Assembly (NCBI GenBank): GCA_022393335.1
Contig: JAJEKB010000262.1
Span: 1-64,000 of the forward strand
Source of the DNA: Macrotrachela quadricornifera
Taxonomy: Eukaryota; Rotifera; Eurotatoria; Philodinida; Philodinidae
Length of the DNA: 64,000 nt
Direction: 5' to 3'
Positions 12,401 through 24,200 of the stretch are shown here, one piece after another. Every line of letters starts with the position of its first letter. Positions within the stretch are counted from its first letter, which is position 1. The notes beneath the pieces were generated by a model. That model was given only the letters and a program-made list of their open reading frames with translations, did not search any database and was not told the origin of the DNA. The position numbers and the translations under genes were made by a program.

Positions 12401-15134
12401 ATTCAATTTTTTCATGTATATCTAACTAGAATTAAAAATACAGTAAAATGATCATAGCAGTTGATTACGAAGCCATAGATACGTATCCTTTTGCTCTTTA
12501 TCCAATCTCAACAGTTCCTAATTATCAGCAAAATATCAATCCGACCGGCAATTGACACTTAGGAACCTTCCCTCGATGTTGAAAAAATATATGATTTGCA
12601 GAGTTGTAGTATTCAATAATCAGGTATATGACTATCTTTTGTTTTGCACAAGAGTAATATCATGTGGGTGTGGTCAATGATAAAATACTCCATTGATATT
12701 TTGTTTATATTATAAGGATAAAACATACTATTGTTTGGGTCATAGATAATCGCTAGATTAGCCCGAACCATACCATGTTTGATCCTTACAATAGTAGAGA
12801 AAAGTTACGAGCTCACAGATCATCTAATAGCATTTCACTACTATTGGAAGGATAAAATATGGTACGGTTTGGGCCGATCTAGGTATTATCTATGACCCGA
12901 ACAATAGTATGTTTTATTCTTACAATAGAAACAAAATATCAAGGGGGGTTATCCTATTATTGAGTATGCCCATGTATTTATCGTTAGAGAATGTCATAGA
13001 TATAAACAACTGCAATATGATATTTTCTTCTGAAGATTTATAAAGAACAGAAAGGAAAATGAATGTTTTTTCAGGCTTCTTTTTTTAATCGATTGTAAAC
13101 GATCTAAGAAACCAATTAGATTTTTCTGATCTAAAGAATTTTTTTAATTAGCCGAACTAGCATGTATATAAATATTAATATAAATGAATCTTTTTGACAT
13201 TTAATAACTTACTTTACGTTTAATATGTAATGAACGTCCAAAATGTGGTACATCATTATCATCACGTTCTTCTGAAACTTGTCGAGATTCACTACGACCA
13301 ATAGATGTTCCTTGTCCACTTGCATGTAAATTACTTCCAGCTAAACGTTTAGATTTTCCAATTGAACTTTGTGATGAAAAACTTTTTTTAAACGATTTTG
13401 AATCATATGAATCACTTCCACTATATCGAAAAACACGTTTTAAATTTTTTAAACCATTTCCTGGTACTAAACCATTATTATAATTAATCATAGATGATGT
13501 TGTTTGATATTGTTCATTATTATTATCACGTGATAAAAATTTATAACGTTTTGATATAGATGAATGTTTACGACATAATTTATTAAATTCTCTTTCAACA
13601 AATGATATTTGTAATTGTTTAACTGTTGGCCATAATGATAATGGTGTATCACCATATTTATTTGATATTGCTATACAAGCATGATGAGATATAAGTATAT
13701 CACATACATCATGTTGTAAACGTGCAGCTAAATGTAATGGACTACAATATTGTTCATCACGTACATTAACATTTGCACCATATTTAAGTAAAAGTGTACA
13801 GGCATAATGATTATTACGTTGTGCAGCAAGAAATAATGGTGGTAATGTAAATAAACGTTCATTTGTATAATAAGTATTATAATCTAAAGTACCATTACGA
13901 CAAGGTGATGCACGTGGTAAATCAGGTGATAAGCGTGTACTTGAATGTGAATGTGTATTTGATGTTGGTGTTTGAGAATTTGATGAAATATTTACTGTAT
14001 TTGGATGTAAACCGGGTGCATTTGGATCAATACCATATTTTAAACAAATACGCATTACATCACGAGCATCTAAATAAAATATTATAGATATATATTTTTA
14101 ATAATTTTTCTTTTTTTTTTTGTATTATATACATACCATACATAATAGCAACATGTAAAACATTTCGAAATATAGGTGGTGCATCATTCGGTGAATCACT
14201 TGCTGGATAATTTAAATCTTTATTTAAACTTGTTTGTGCTGTAAACATTGAATCCTGTTCAGTATCATTACGTTCGTTAATTAGTGAACCAGCATTCATT
14301 GAAGATAGATTTGATATTAAATAATTATTTGGATATATTTGATGATGATAATTAATTAATGCTGCTGCAAGTGGACCAGTTGTATTAGTTAATATAATAT
14401 TTGATGCATCGAACATTGAAATTGTTTGTTCAGGTGATGATATTGATGGTAATTCATCAATATCATTACTAATTAATGCTTGCTTACTAACAGCTTCTAA
14501 TAAATCAGTATTACTTGTTATTGATGGTGTACCAATTGATGCTGTTTGATGTAATGGTAGTTGTGTTGAAGGCAATGGATGTGTAGGAAAACCTAATTGT
14601 GCTTGAGCTAAACTTGAACGATCTTTGATTAAATTAAATTTATTTTGATGAATATCAATAATACGACGTACAGTGTATTTATCATTACTAATAATTGCTT
14701 TTTCAAGATTTTCTGATTCATACTATAAGAAAGTAAAGAAAATTTATCGATTGATTTCATTATATAAAATAAAAATAACTATTTACAGTCATATCAAGAA
14801 TAGAACATAAATCTGATGCATCATGTGGAGTAAAACGTACCACACTATTATTTGATGATCGACGGCTATTATTTGTTGTTTCAGGTACATCCAAATAACT
14901 TGATGAAGATTCAGGATCCATAACAATACGCCAATATGGTGAAAGAGAACGAGATGAATTTGATTCATAATCTGATGCAATTGATTTTGGTGGTTGATTT
15001 TGTTGTTGTTGTTGTTGTTGTTGTTGCTGTTGACCATCAATTTCATCTTCAACTGGTGTTTGACGTTTAAGTTTAGGTGAACGTACTCGACTTAAAGGTA
15101 CTGATAACATTTGAGACATTTTCATTGTAGTCAT
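409..15134 (-). CDS. Large ankyrin-repeat plus armadillo-like protein, 3' end outside window
   Basis: Nine exons in transcript order: 15134-14787, 14722-14137, 14069-13213, 10449-10350, 7057-6861, 4097-3048, 2776-2530, 1630-1479, 1420-409. All junctions are GT-AG and all phases agree, giving about 1516 residues; the last donor (gtaagt at 408-403) sends the gene past the left edge. The start is the ATG at 15134. Residues 1-300 are low complexity with a polyglutamine run near residue 40. Ankyrin repeats follow at about 295-450 (for example VLHVAIMYDARDVMRICLKY, then CSPLHLAARLQHDVCDILIS). From about 630 to 1180 leucine-rich helices look armadillo/HEAT-like (TSPQVHARIAELLHTLLN, VILAARILTILCQ), interrupted by a Ser/Pro/Gly-rich insert inside exon 6. 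I do not recognise the family; a scaffold role is inference only. An extra small exon near 10010-10070 cannot be excluded. Confidence 0.8.
4098..6860. other. Large intron of the ankyrin gene
   Basis: About 2.8 kb of AT-rich intron between exons 5 and 6. It holds a GATA/TATC hairpin near 4251-4293 and an isolated GC-richer stretch near 6050-6145 with several short self-complementary segments. I see no protein-coding exon. Confidence 0.6.
4251..4293. repeat. GATA/TATC inverted microsatellite
   Basis: Repeated atag units are followed directly by repeated ctat units, so the two halves are complementary and could fold into a hairpin. It lies in a large intron. No function is implied. Confidence 0.8.
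7066..7100. repeat. (AAAAT)n microsatellite
   Basis: About seven pentanucleotide units sit immediately upstream of exon 5 of the minus-strand ankyrin gene, so read on the minus strand they form part of the intron just before its acceptor. Confidence 0.9.
7329..7992. repeat. Three-copy direct and inverted repeat with conserved reading frame
   Basis: Copy 1 spans about 7424-7570 and copy 2 about 7627-7773, both on the plus strand, 207 bases apart and inside one open frame (7329-7778, 149 codons). Copy 3 is inverted (about 7992-7843) and closely matches copy 1. All three translate to a similar segment of about 49 residues containing YRIGQK (copies 1 and 3), IEY, FKxYxHKD and related positions. 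The layout resembles a FLYWCH finger with the W and one Cys replaced by Phe, but this is tentative. It sits in an intron of the ankyrin gene, opposite in sense for copies 1 and 2. It may be a mobile-element relic or a retained small gene. Confidence 0.5.
7993..10349. other. Remainder of a large ankyrin-gene intron
   Basis: Mostly AT-rich non-coding DNA. GC-richer patches occur near 9290-9400 and 10060-10340. Open frames in the latter are continuations of exon 4 or its antisense and look unsupported. Confidence 0.5.
10450..13212. other. Large intron of the ankyrin gene
   Basis: About 2.8 kb between exons 3 and 4. Apart from the foldback element at 12661-12974 I see no coding or structured feature. 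Confidence 0.6.
12661..12974. mobile_element. Foldback/MITE-like inverted-repeat element
   Basis: The two halves are imperfect reverse complements over almost their whole length. The left arm starts CATGTGGGTGTGGTCAATGA and the right arm ends with the complement of CATGGGCATACTCAATAAT. Inner arms share AAAACATACTATTGTT and GGGTCATAGATAAT. The short unpaired centre is near 12800-12836. There is no open frame, so it is non-autonomous. I cannot assign a superfamily because no clear target-site duplication is visible. Confidence 0.75.
15001..15034 (-). repeat. Polyglutamine-coding CAA/CAG run
   Basis: A trinucleotide run inside exon 1 of the ankyrin gene encodes a Gln stretch, followed by NQPPKS. 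It is part of the disordered N terminus. Confidence 0.85.
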
Positions 15135-18042
15135 AATTATTTTTTTATTTTATTTTATTAATAAAAAATATTTAAGAAAATTTATTATTCTTCATTAATC
15201 TTGAATAACCATCTATATGACCATTGCCAGCAATATCGAATGCTAGCCATTACCTAGAATAAGACATCATATAATGATAATACGAGCATGAGAATTGTAT
15301 GTATGTATAATGGGTAATGGTTCGTATATTGGATAAGATAAACAATGTTGCGTTTTCTATATGGAAAAGACAAAGCAAACGAGAAGAGAAAAAAAGACGT
15401 AGAAAAACGACCATCAAAGGTATCTATCCGACAGAATGACATTTTTGTTTTTTTTCCTATTGTCCTCTTATACATTTGCCCTTCATCAAAATCTGATCAG
15501 TATATAGCTGATGTGTCACTGACTTAGAAAATATGCAAAAAAGAACATTGATCTATTTACCAGTTTTAGTCTATATATACTCGTTATTTTATATGTATAT
15601 ATTGACAAAACAAAAAAAAAGAAAGCAATCAGTAATCTTATTTTATTCTTAATTTAATTAATCTGACAAAAGCCTAGAAAAATAAAATATCAAATACTTT
15701 CCTGATAATTAATAGCTATACGTATGTATATATACAAGAAGAAAAACTAATATTTCACAAATAATAATAATTTATCTACTTGTTGACCTAAATAAAGACG
15801 AAGAAAAAAAAGAAGAAAACGAGAAGTAACAAAATTCTTTTTTTATGCTATACTAATGCTTTGTTAACATCATAAAATGAGAATTACCGACAAAAAAAAT
15901 TTAAAGAATACCCTTGCACACGTTTCGTGTCTAACTAAAGTTTTAATCATTATTTGTCGTTATATTTACTCACTCATAAATAACACGAGAACATATATAA
16001 GTTCTATTTTTTTTTTTTGTTAAATTTAACTATATATGTTAAAGTTGACTAACAAATGTAGTCATAATCATTACCGATGTATTAAACAAGGACAAATAAA
16101 ATTCAATGTCAAATAATAATTTACCAAATTCCATTTATTCATTTTCTTCTATCACATACCAGATGGTTCTGTATATATATATATGTCTTATTCTATGTTA
16201 GATATATGTACCTTTAGGGTGAAAAGATTTTCTTGTATTGACTAAATCTAAAGTTCTTGTTGTTTGTTTGTTTGTATATATATATGTATGTGTATGTCGT
16301 GTGTGATCGAATAGATTCTTCGTTAAATAACTAATGTGCTAGTACTTCTAGTGATGATGATATGCTGCTAGTTATTTTTTCTTGAAAATATACACAAAAG
16401 AGCACGCGGATGTCACAAAGCTGATACGCACATAATCATCATCTTTCTATCAGCACGTTTGGGAAATGATCGGCATAGACATTCATAAGGATCGTGCTGC
16501 TCCACCTCTTAAGTTATGACGTGCTGATAAACTGCAATAACAAGCTCACAACAACTAATGTTTCGTTGTTGATAGTTCTTTCTCGTTCGATGTTCTTCTC
16601 ATTTAATCCAATTCATTTGTTACTAATCGCATTTTTAGTCTTGATTATACAGGATAGACATATACACGCATGCTTACACACAGATCGTTCATGTCAAAAA
16701 ATCATCCACGCTCATTCAATCGATCACACTTTGAATAGAGTAATAATATAAGAAAAAACAAGGCTTACATTTTTTTTTCTGTCTTATTTTTTTTTCTTTC
16801 TTTAAAATTAGTAATGGAATAACTTGTTTTGGATAAAGAGAACGGAAGAAATGAAAATATTTATGTCACTTGAACCTATACTTCTCCGATGTTCTTTTTT
16901 TCTTCTATAAAGTCGAAAAACTCAATATAGTGCCGTTTCCTTTCTTTGTCATTAAAGAAGAAATCGATATTTATTCGTCTTTCCGATCAAGATATAAAAA
17001 AAAGAACAAAAAAAAACATAAGAAGAAAATAAGAAAGCTATCAACATGAGATCTTAGATATGCAAAGTCAAGTATCTTATTTCTTTTTCTTGGTTTTTTT
17101 TTTTTATTCTTATATTTAGAAATGAAAACTTACATCAGCAATCGCAAATCTAATAGAACAAAGATAACGTCCAAAAAGAACTTTAGATGTCTTGCACTTT
17201 GACAGTACATATATTAGAAAAACAGATCTTGATTACTAACATTCTCTAGCTTTTTTTTGCTTCTCCTTCTTCTTCTTCTTTTTTTGTCCTACTGGTAAAG
17301 AATAATATGAATCCAGCTGACTTTCTTTCTTTTTCTTTGCACTTCTAGCAACTGCACAATTGATTTATAACATATGGAGATGCAATATTTTTTTTCTCTT
17401 TTACTCTCTATTGTACATATCGCCGCCTTCGATCGATCTTGAGCATTTCCATAAGAGGATATATGCCTGACTGCTTGTTCAGTAATATATGTATAATGAT
17501 TTAGAGAATGAAGACAGTGTGACAATGACGACAGCAGTTTGGAGAGAAAATTACCTTGAGCTAGCTACAACTAACACGAGTGTGCGAAGAGAATAAGATG
17601 CATCACTGGCACAAGAAGAAGAAAAAGATAAGAGGATTGCGACATCACGTCTTTCTTTAGTATGTTCGTCTCAATGGAATTGACCTATTGGTGATAGTTG
17701 CTTGTTGTCGTTGTCGTCCGATGGATGATAGAAACCATTCGATATAAGCGAGAATATATGCGATAGTTTTTACGCTCAATAATTCATCATCAATATAATT
17801 GTTTGCTTCGATCTCGTTTGCTTATGAGAGATGCATCTATTGCACATTGCATTTCTCGCTAACAAGTACTATAATACTAAGTGATTTTGTCCGCAATTAT
17901 GGTTACTGTACTTAAATATAGCATATTTAACGATAACTGAATGTCGTATGCCTTGACTATGATTTACTGTTGAGAGAAAAAAAACATATTTTTCAGATAT
18001 GCATGATTGACGTTAGAAAAAACGATAACTGTTGAAAAAAAA

Positions 18043-18442
18043 NNNNNNNNNNNNNNNNNNNNNNNNNNNNNNNNNNNNNNNNNNNNNNNNNNNNNNNNNN
18101 NNNNNNNNNNNNNNNNNNNNNNNNNNNNNNNNNNNNNNNNNNNNNNNNNNNNNNNNNNNNNNNNNNNNNNNNNNNNNNNNNNNNNNNNNNNNNNNNNNNN
18201 NNNNNNNNNNNNNNNNNNNNNNNNNNNNNNNNNNNNNNNNNNNNNNNNNNNNNNNNNNNNNNNNNNNNNNNNNNNNNNNNNNNNNNNNNNNNNNNNNNNN
18301 NNNNNNNNNNNNNNNNNNNNNNNNNNNNNNNNNNNNNNNNNNNNNNNNNNNNNNNNNNNNNNNNNNNNNNNNNNNNNNNNNNNNNNNNNNNNNNNNNNNN
18401 NNNNNNNNNNNNNNNNNNNNNNNNNNNNNNNNNNNNNNNNNN
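18043..18442. other. Assembly gap, 400 N
   Basis: Exactly 400 unknown bases, bounded on both sides by A tracts, which suggests a scaffolding gap at a homopolymer. The true length may differ. Confidence 0.95.
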
Positions 18443-18908
18443 AAAAAAAGAGTAACATTCCAAATGTTATTTTTTCTTTTCTCGATAATGATGTACGATA
18501 ACGCTTTACATACCATACCAGACAATAAACTGTGTGTCCATAATGATCACTGGTGGTAAGTAAATGAGCGAAAAAGACAGACTAAGAGAGATACCAACTG
18601 CTGATGATGATGACCACTCTGAGAATATTTGTATATATATGTGTAAACTATTACTTCTTTTCTTTTTCTTCTCTTTCTACTGTTAGAGTGTTGATGGCAT
18701 TAAGCAAAGAATGCGCACGGGAGGATTATATGAACGGAAGCATATCGATAACTGCCAATATAAGACAGAAGAAGAAATATGTGGTAACAACAGACATGAT
18801 CAATTGCTCTCTCTCTCTCTCATTCTTTCTCCGTTTCTTTTGATTCATATGCTTTCTCTCATCTTTCGTTCTCGTTTTCCCGTACTTGAAGTGGATTAGG
18901 ATTGATTT

Positions 18909-18932
18909 TCTCTCTCCCTCTCTCTCTCTCTC
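18909..18932. repeat. CT-rich simple repeat
   Basis: Pyrimidine microsatellite (TCTC units). A second similar tract is at 18807-18822. Both are intergenic. Confidence 0.8.
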
Positions 18933-20014
18933 GTTCTTGTTTCTATCTGCCTAAGTAATATTCTAGTAGTAACTGTAGTTCTAGTTGCGTATAGTTGCAA
19001 GAGAGAAAGATCGGCATATTTCTATGTGCGTGTCGCATCGACATGCGTACATTGAACACATAGAATGTTAGACAAGTTTGCGCGATCGATCTTCGTCTTT
19101 TGTTGTTATTACTCTATGTGTGTATGTGATTGACTGCACGATTGTTCTAAGAGAATGCACACGATCTTAATGTATACATTCACATTAAACGAGAAAAGAA
19201 AAAAAAACGAGAAGAACAAAAAAAAAAAGAGAGAAAAACGCCAAAACTCGATTGTTTCCATTTAGACAAAACGAGAGAGAATGGGGTACTTACAAATGTC
19301 GTCTGTCTTGATGTACAACCATCAAAGTCAGTCCACTTGTGTACTCTCGTATAGATACATTGTCTAATCAGCGGATCGTCTTCTTTTATATGATTGCATG
19401 TTCTATCTTGTCAGCCTATATTCAATAATGAGTTGAACAAAATATAAGCAACAAACTAACAATTCTCAAGTTTCATTTATGATTGTTTCTTATAGAATGT
19501 AAAAAGACTTTGTTGTGTTTCTTTAATATTAAAGATAAGACAGTTACTGAATGCATGTTTGGTGACACTTGATCATCTAAATCTATTCACATTAAAAAGA
19601 ATGTATATATATATACGTCATAAAAACATATATAATTATAGAAAATTATAATTAAAATCTTTTTTTTTCCTTGAACGTAATCATATTATAAACTCTATTT
19701 CAAATTTTTTACGAATACAAATTCTATTTCCTTTATGTCATAAAACATTTCCTTTGACATATTATATATTAAATATGATCAAAACATTTTCATTTGGGTC
19801 AAATTAAAAATGTTCTATTTATTCAATACAAATAATATAAATCAATGAGAATATCTTTCATATAATCAAAACATCTCGAGATCTGTTAAATTATCGATAA
19901 AGAAAAATCTAAATTAAATCAAAAGATTTTATTAGTAAATATACAGAATAATATCATTCGTTTTCTTTTATTTAGAAAACTTTCATTATATTTCTATAAA
20001 TTAATATAATTTTG

Positions 20015-20041
20015 AATATATATATATATATATATATATAT
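20015..20041. repeat. (TA)n microsatellite
   Basis: Uninterrupted TA dinucleotides in the intergenic region upstream of the SLK-like gene. Confidence 0.9.
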
Positions 20042-21295
20042 CGGTAGTGACAGGTTCATTCAATACATACTTACAGTCTTTTATTTGATTCTACGTTTAG
20101 TAAAAAAGAAGTATTCATTTCCTTTGCGTGTTTCGAGGCGAAAATAAAAAAATGAAATTTCCATCGACATAGCGTGACTAGTCTTATTTCTCTTCGAATT
20201 AACAATTACATGTTCATTTCTGTTTCTATAGCTATTTGCATGTTTTACTGATGAAATTTTTTTTATCATATAACAAAAGAAAAGAAAAACCTATCTAAAT
20301 TCAATTGAATTTACTAGAACTAAAAAAAAACAATATGTATATTTAGCTATAATTTATTTCATATCGAACGTTGTTCTTTAATGGTATATTAAACAATCAT
20401 ATTATCCATAGAGGTCAACTATGTTAATGATACCAGTGATGCAATGGGTTAGTGAAGAAAAGCTATAGTGGATAAGAAAAATAGCTTACATCAGTTGATA
20501 CAAAGATGATATATAATCAATGTATTATTGAGATATTAGTAAAGAGCTCGATCTTCATCATAAAAGTTAATTTACATTCTCTTAAGTTATATTATAACAT
20601 CAAACATACGGACATTGAAATAAAATCAAAGACTAAAAGATCTTCTATTATTATAAAATATTAATTATTATTCTTTTATTAATTCAACAATTCTTCTCGT
20701 TTTTGTTTAAAATCTTTATTATAATAAAAAAATACTATTCACTAAAGACTATATAATAGTAAAATAGAACATGTCATTATACTGATAATATTTGAGATTT
20801 TTTTTAATATTTAGAATAATTCTCTTTAAAAGTTAATTAACATACTTAAATTTAAACACTTTTTTTAAACCAAACTATAAGCGCCCTCTTTTTCCAATTT
20901 ATATAATAATAATTCAATGAATCATTAGTTTTTATTTTATTCATTCATTATTATTCAGGATTTATTTATTTATTTTGTTAATGTTAATCTCGATAAAAAT
21001 AAAAAAATATATGAATATATTTACCATATATAAATCCATCTATAATTCTCGACATCTATCTATATGAGAACAATTCGTGACAATCAATGTATTTAAAAAC
21101 ATTGTTCTTAGCACATAATACAATAGCATTGTATCAAAAATCAGAACGAAAGTAAGGAGGAAAAAAAAAATAAAATGTACAAAACTCGAAAACAAATACA
21201 ACAAAATTATTAACATTATTCTTTGTTTTAGATAAATACATTTTTGTTGTTTTATAAAATTTATTAAATAAAATTATAATGATTGATATATATTA

Positions 21296-24200
21296 ATGTT
21301 GAAACGATTGAAAAATATTTTTAGTACACCAATTGGTGATGATATAATTAATTCGAAAAATTCGAATTTAAAAAAAAAATCTCCATATAAAGAACAATCA
21401 CCATTAATTGAATGGAAATTAATTAAAGAATTAGGTGATGGAGCATTTGGAAAAGTTTATCAAGCATATAATGAACAAAAAAAACAACATGCTGCATCAA
21501 AAGTTATTGAAGATTGTGCTGATGATGAATTACCTGAACATACAGTAGAAATAAATATTTTATCAGAATGTAATCATCCAAATATAATTGGTTTTTATGA
21601 TAGTTATTATTATGAAAAAAAATTATATATTTTTCTTGAATATTGTACATATGGTGCTGTTGATCATATAATGACAACACTTGAACATGGATTAGATGAA
21701 AAACAAATACGTTTTATTGGTCATGAAACATTAGAAGCATTAGATTATTTACATACACAACAATTTGTTATACATCGTGATATTAAAGCAAGTAATATAC
21801 TTTTAACACAAACAGGACAAGTTAAATTAGCTGATTTTGGTGTTTCGGCAAAAAATACTTATCAAGATCAAAAACGAACTGAATATATTGGAACTGTTTA
21901 TTGGTATAAATTTATTAAAATATTAATTCATTTAATTTGATGTTTTTCTTTTTCTATTAGGATGGCACCTGAAGTATTCTTTTGTGAAGGTAGTACAGAT
22001 AATAAATATGACTATCGTGTAGATATATGGTCATTTGGTATAACATTAATTGAAATGGCTGAAATGGATCCACCATATCATGAAATGCGAGCTGAACGTG
22101 TTGGTGCAAAAATTCGACAAGCAATACCACCAACATTAAAAGATATTCGTCGATGGAGTACAGATTTTTCTAATATATTATCATGTTGTTTAAAACGTAA
22201 TCCAATGGAACGTTTAACATGTCATGAATTAAAACAACATCGATTTATGTTAGATACAAAATCACTTCATTCATCAATACTTTATTTACTTGAAGAATAT
22301 AAAGCTACACCTGTTGTTGAAGTTGTGGAAGAAGAAATTATTCTTCCATCATCTCAAGTAAAAATTTTCTAAAGAAAAAAAAACAAAACAAAATTTCTTT
22401 TTTATGTATTTATCTTATTTTAGTCAAAAGATGATTTAAAAACTGAAAATACACTTTCAAAAAATTTAACTATAGAAGATGATCTTAAAAAATATTCTGC
22501 GCCATTTGATGACGACGATGATGACGATGATGATGATGATCATTCATCCGTAGCTGGTGGTGATGTTGCAACAACTATTGATGATAATCAAACTAATCAA
22601 GATAATAATCAAATTCAATCGAGTATTGTACTTAAACAAATTCGACGCTTATCAAGTGCTGATACTTTACCACCACCACCACCACCATCTTCAATAGTAA
22701 TAGCATCTACTGATGATAAAAATAAACCGAAAGAATCTAATAAGTAAGTTTACTGTAAACAAATCACTAGATATATGTTGAGCATGAATAATCTCAATTC
22801 GATTTTCTTCGAAGTATTTCATTATTATATATCAATATTACTGCATTATTTCTATCTGAAAATTATTTTTTATATAATAATAGATAGATTCAAAGTTTCA
22901 ATGAAAAATTCAACTAGTATTGAATAAAAATCTAAAGATGCAATGATATTTTATAATTTTAAAAATTGCATCAACTAAACATATTTTATTTGTCTTGTTT
23001 ATTTCAAGAATTTAGCAAAATATTGTATACTATCGTATCAGTTACATGTCAATATTACTAATGTTGAGATATGGATATATTTTGAATAGATTAGTCAGAA
23101 GTCATATGATCTTAACTGGATTAATAAAGATGAATCATTGAAGACTGTTTATAGAGAGAAATTTCAACCAAAATAGTATTTCGTATATTCTTTCAATAAA
23201 ATGATTCTATTTTTATACATAGTATAGGTAAAGATAAGATTGTATGTCAGAAGTATTATATTACAAATAGTTTGAAGTTTTTTGTTAATGAAATATAAAA
23301 ATAAACAGACATATCAGATTCAAAATTGCTTATTGATAATCGCTAACTTTACATTCATTCAATGTTATTAATTATTTGACAGAGAAAAATATCAATATAA
23401 TGTTATAAAGGAGGACCAAGAAGTCCTGCTCGATTTGTATAATTAATTTCTTTTAATTAAAATATATACTTAAAAATTTGTCCCTATGATAAAAGATCCT
23501 CTACAAAATAGCCTAATACTGATTCTCCCTAATTCATATAATAGGGAGCTTATAGAATAAAAAATATGCTTCATAAAAATGAAAAACTAATTGTGGTCTT
23601 TCTTCATCTTATGGTGCTTCCAGTAATAGTAAACTTCAATCACATGTTTTCGTGCTTCTTCAGACGTATTATCGAAAACGGAGGTCTTCGATTTTTGAAA
23701 CGTTATTCTCGAGCACACTAACTACTACGAGAAAGAGTGCACTCGACAGTATCAAACACAAACTATGTTCTTACTTTTGCGAAGGTTACTTATGGAAAAA
23801 GTAGAAAAAACAAAAAAATTACCGAATTTGTAAAGTTTTCATATGTTCCGCATCGTACAGCATTTGGTTAGTTGTCTTGATGGAAGATCTGAAATTAAAA
23901 TTTAAGTAGAATTTTATAGAAAATTTCATGACGCTTCTATTCAAATTTATAAAGCACATTCCTAAGCTTATAGCTTTTCTGCTATATGAATTAGAGAGAA
24001 TCAATCAAAAGCTATTTTCTAGAGCGTCTTTTACTGCATCTTTTTACCACAGGGACAAATTTTTAAGTATATTTCAGAAAACAAAAGTTAGAAAATTAAA
24101 TTTAAGTTATTATTCTTATTATTTCTTATACAAAACTTAATAACATGATATAAAAACTTATAGTGCAATAAATACACCATTACACTCAACAAACAAACCT

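Larger units (their letters stand above)
15135..21295. other. Non-coding region upstream of two divergent genes
   Basis: About 6.2 kb separates the ankyrin gene start (minus) and the SLK-like start (plus). It is AT-rich with CT tracts near 18807-18822 and 18909-18932, a (TA)n run at 20015-20041 and an N gap at 18043-18442. It should contain promoters and possibly 5' UTR exons of both genes, but I could not identify them. Open frames crossing the N run are meaningless. Confidence 0.6.

Noticed and set aside
17964..18559. Several long open frames across the N run on both strands
   Set aside because: They consist almost entirely of unknown bases; the flanking codons are poly-A/T and non-coding.
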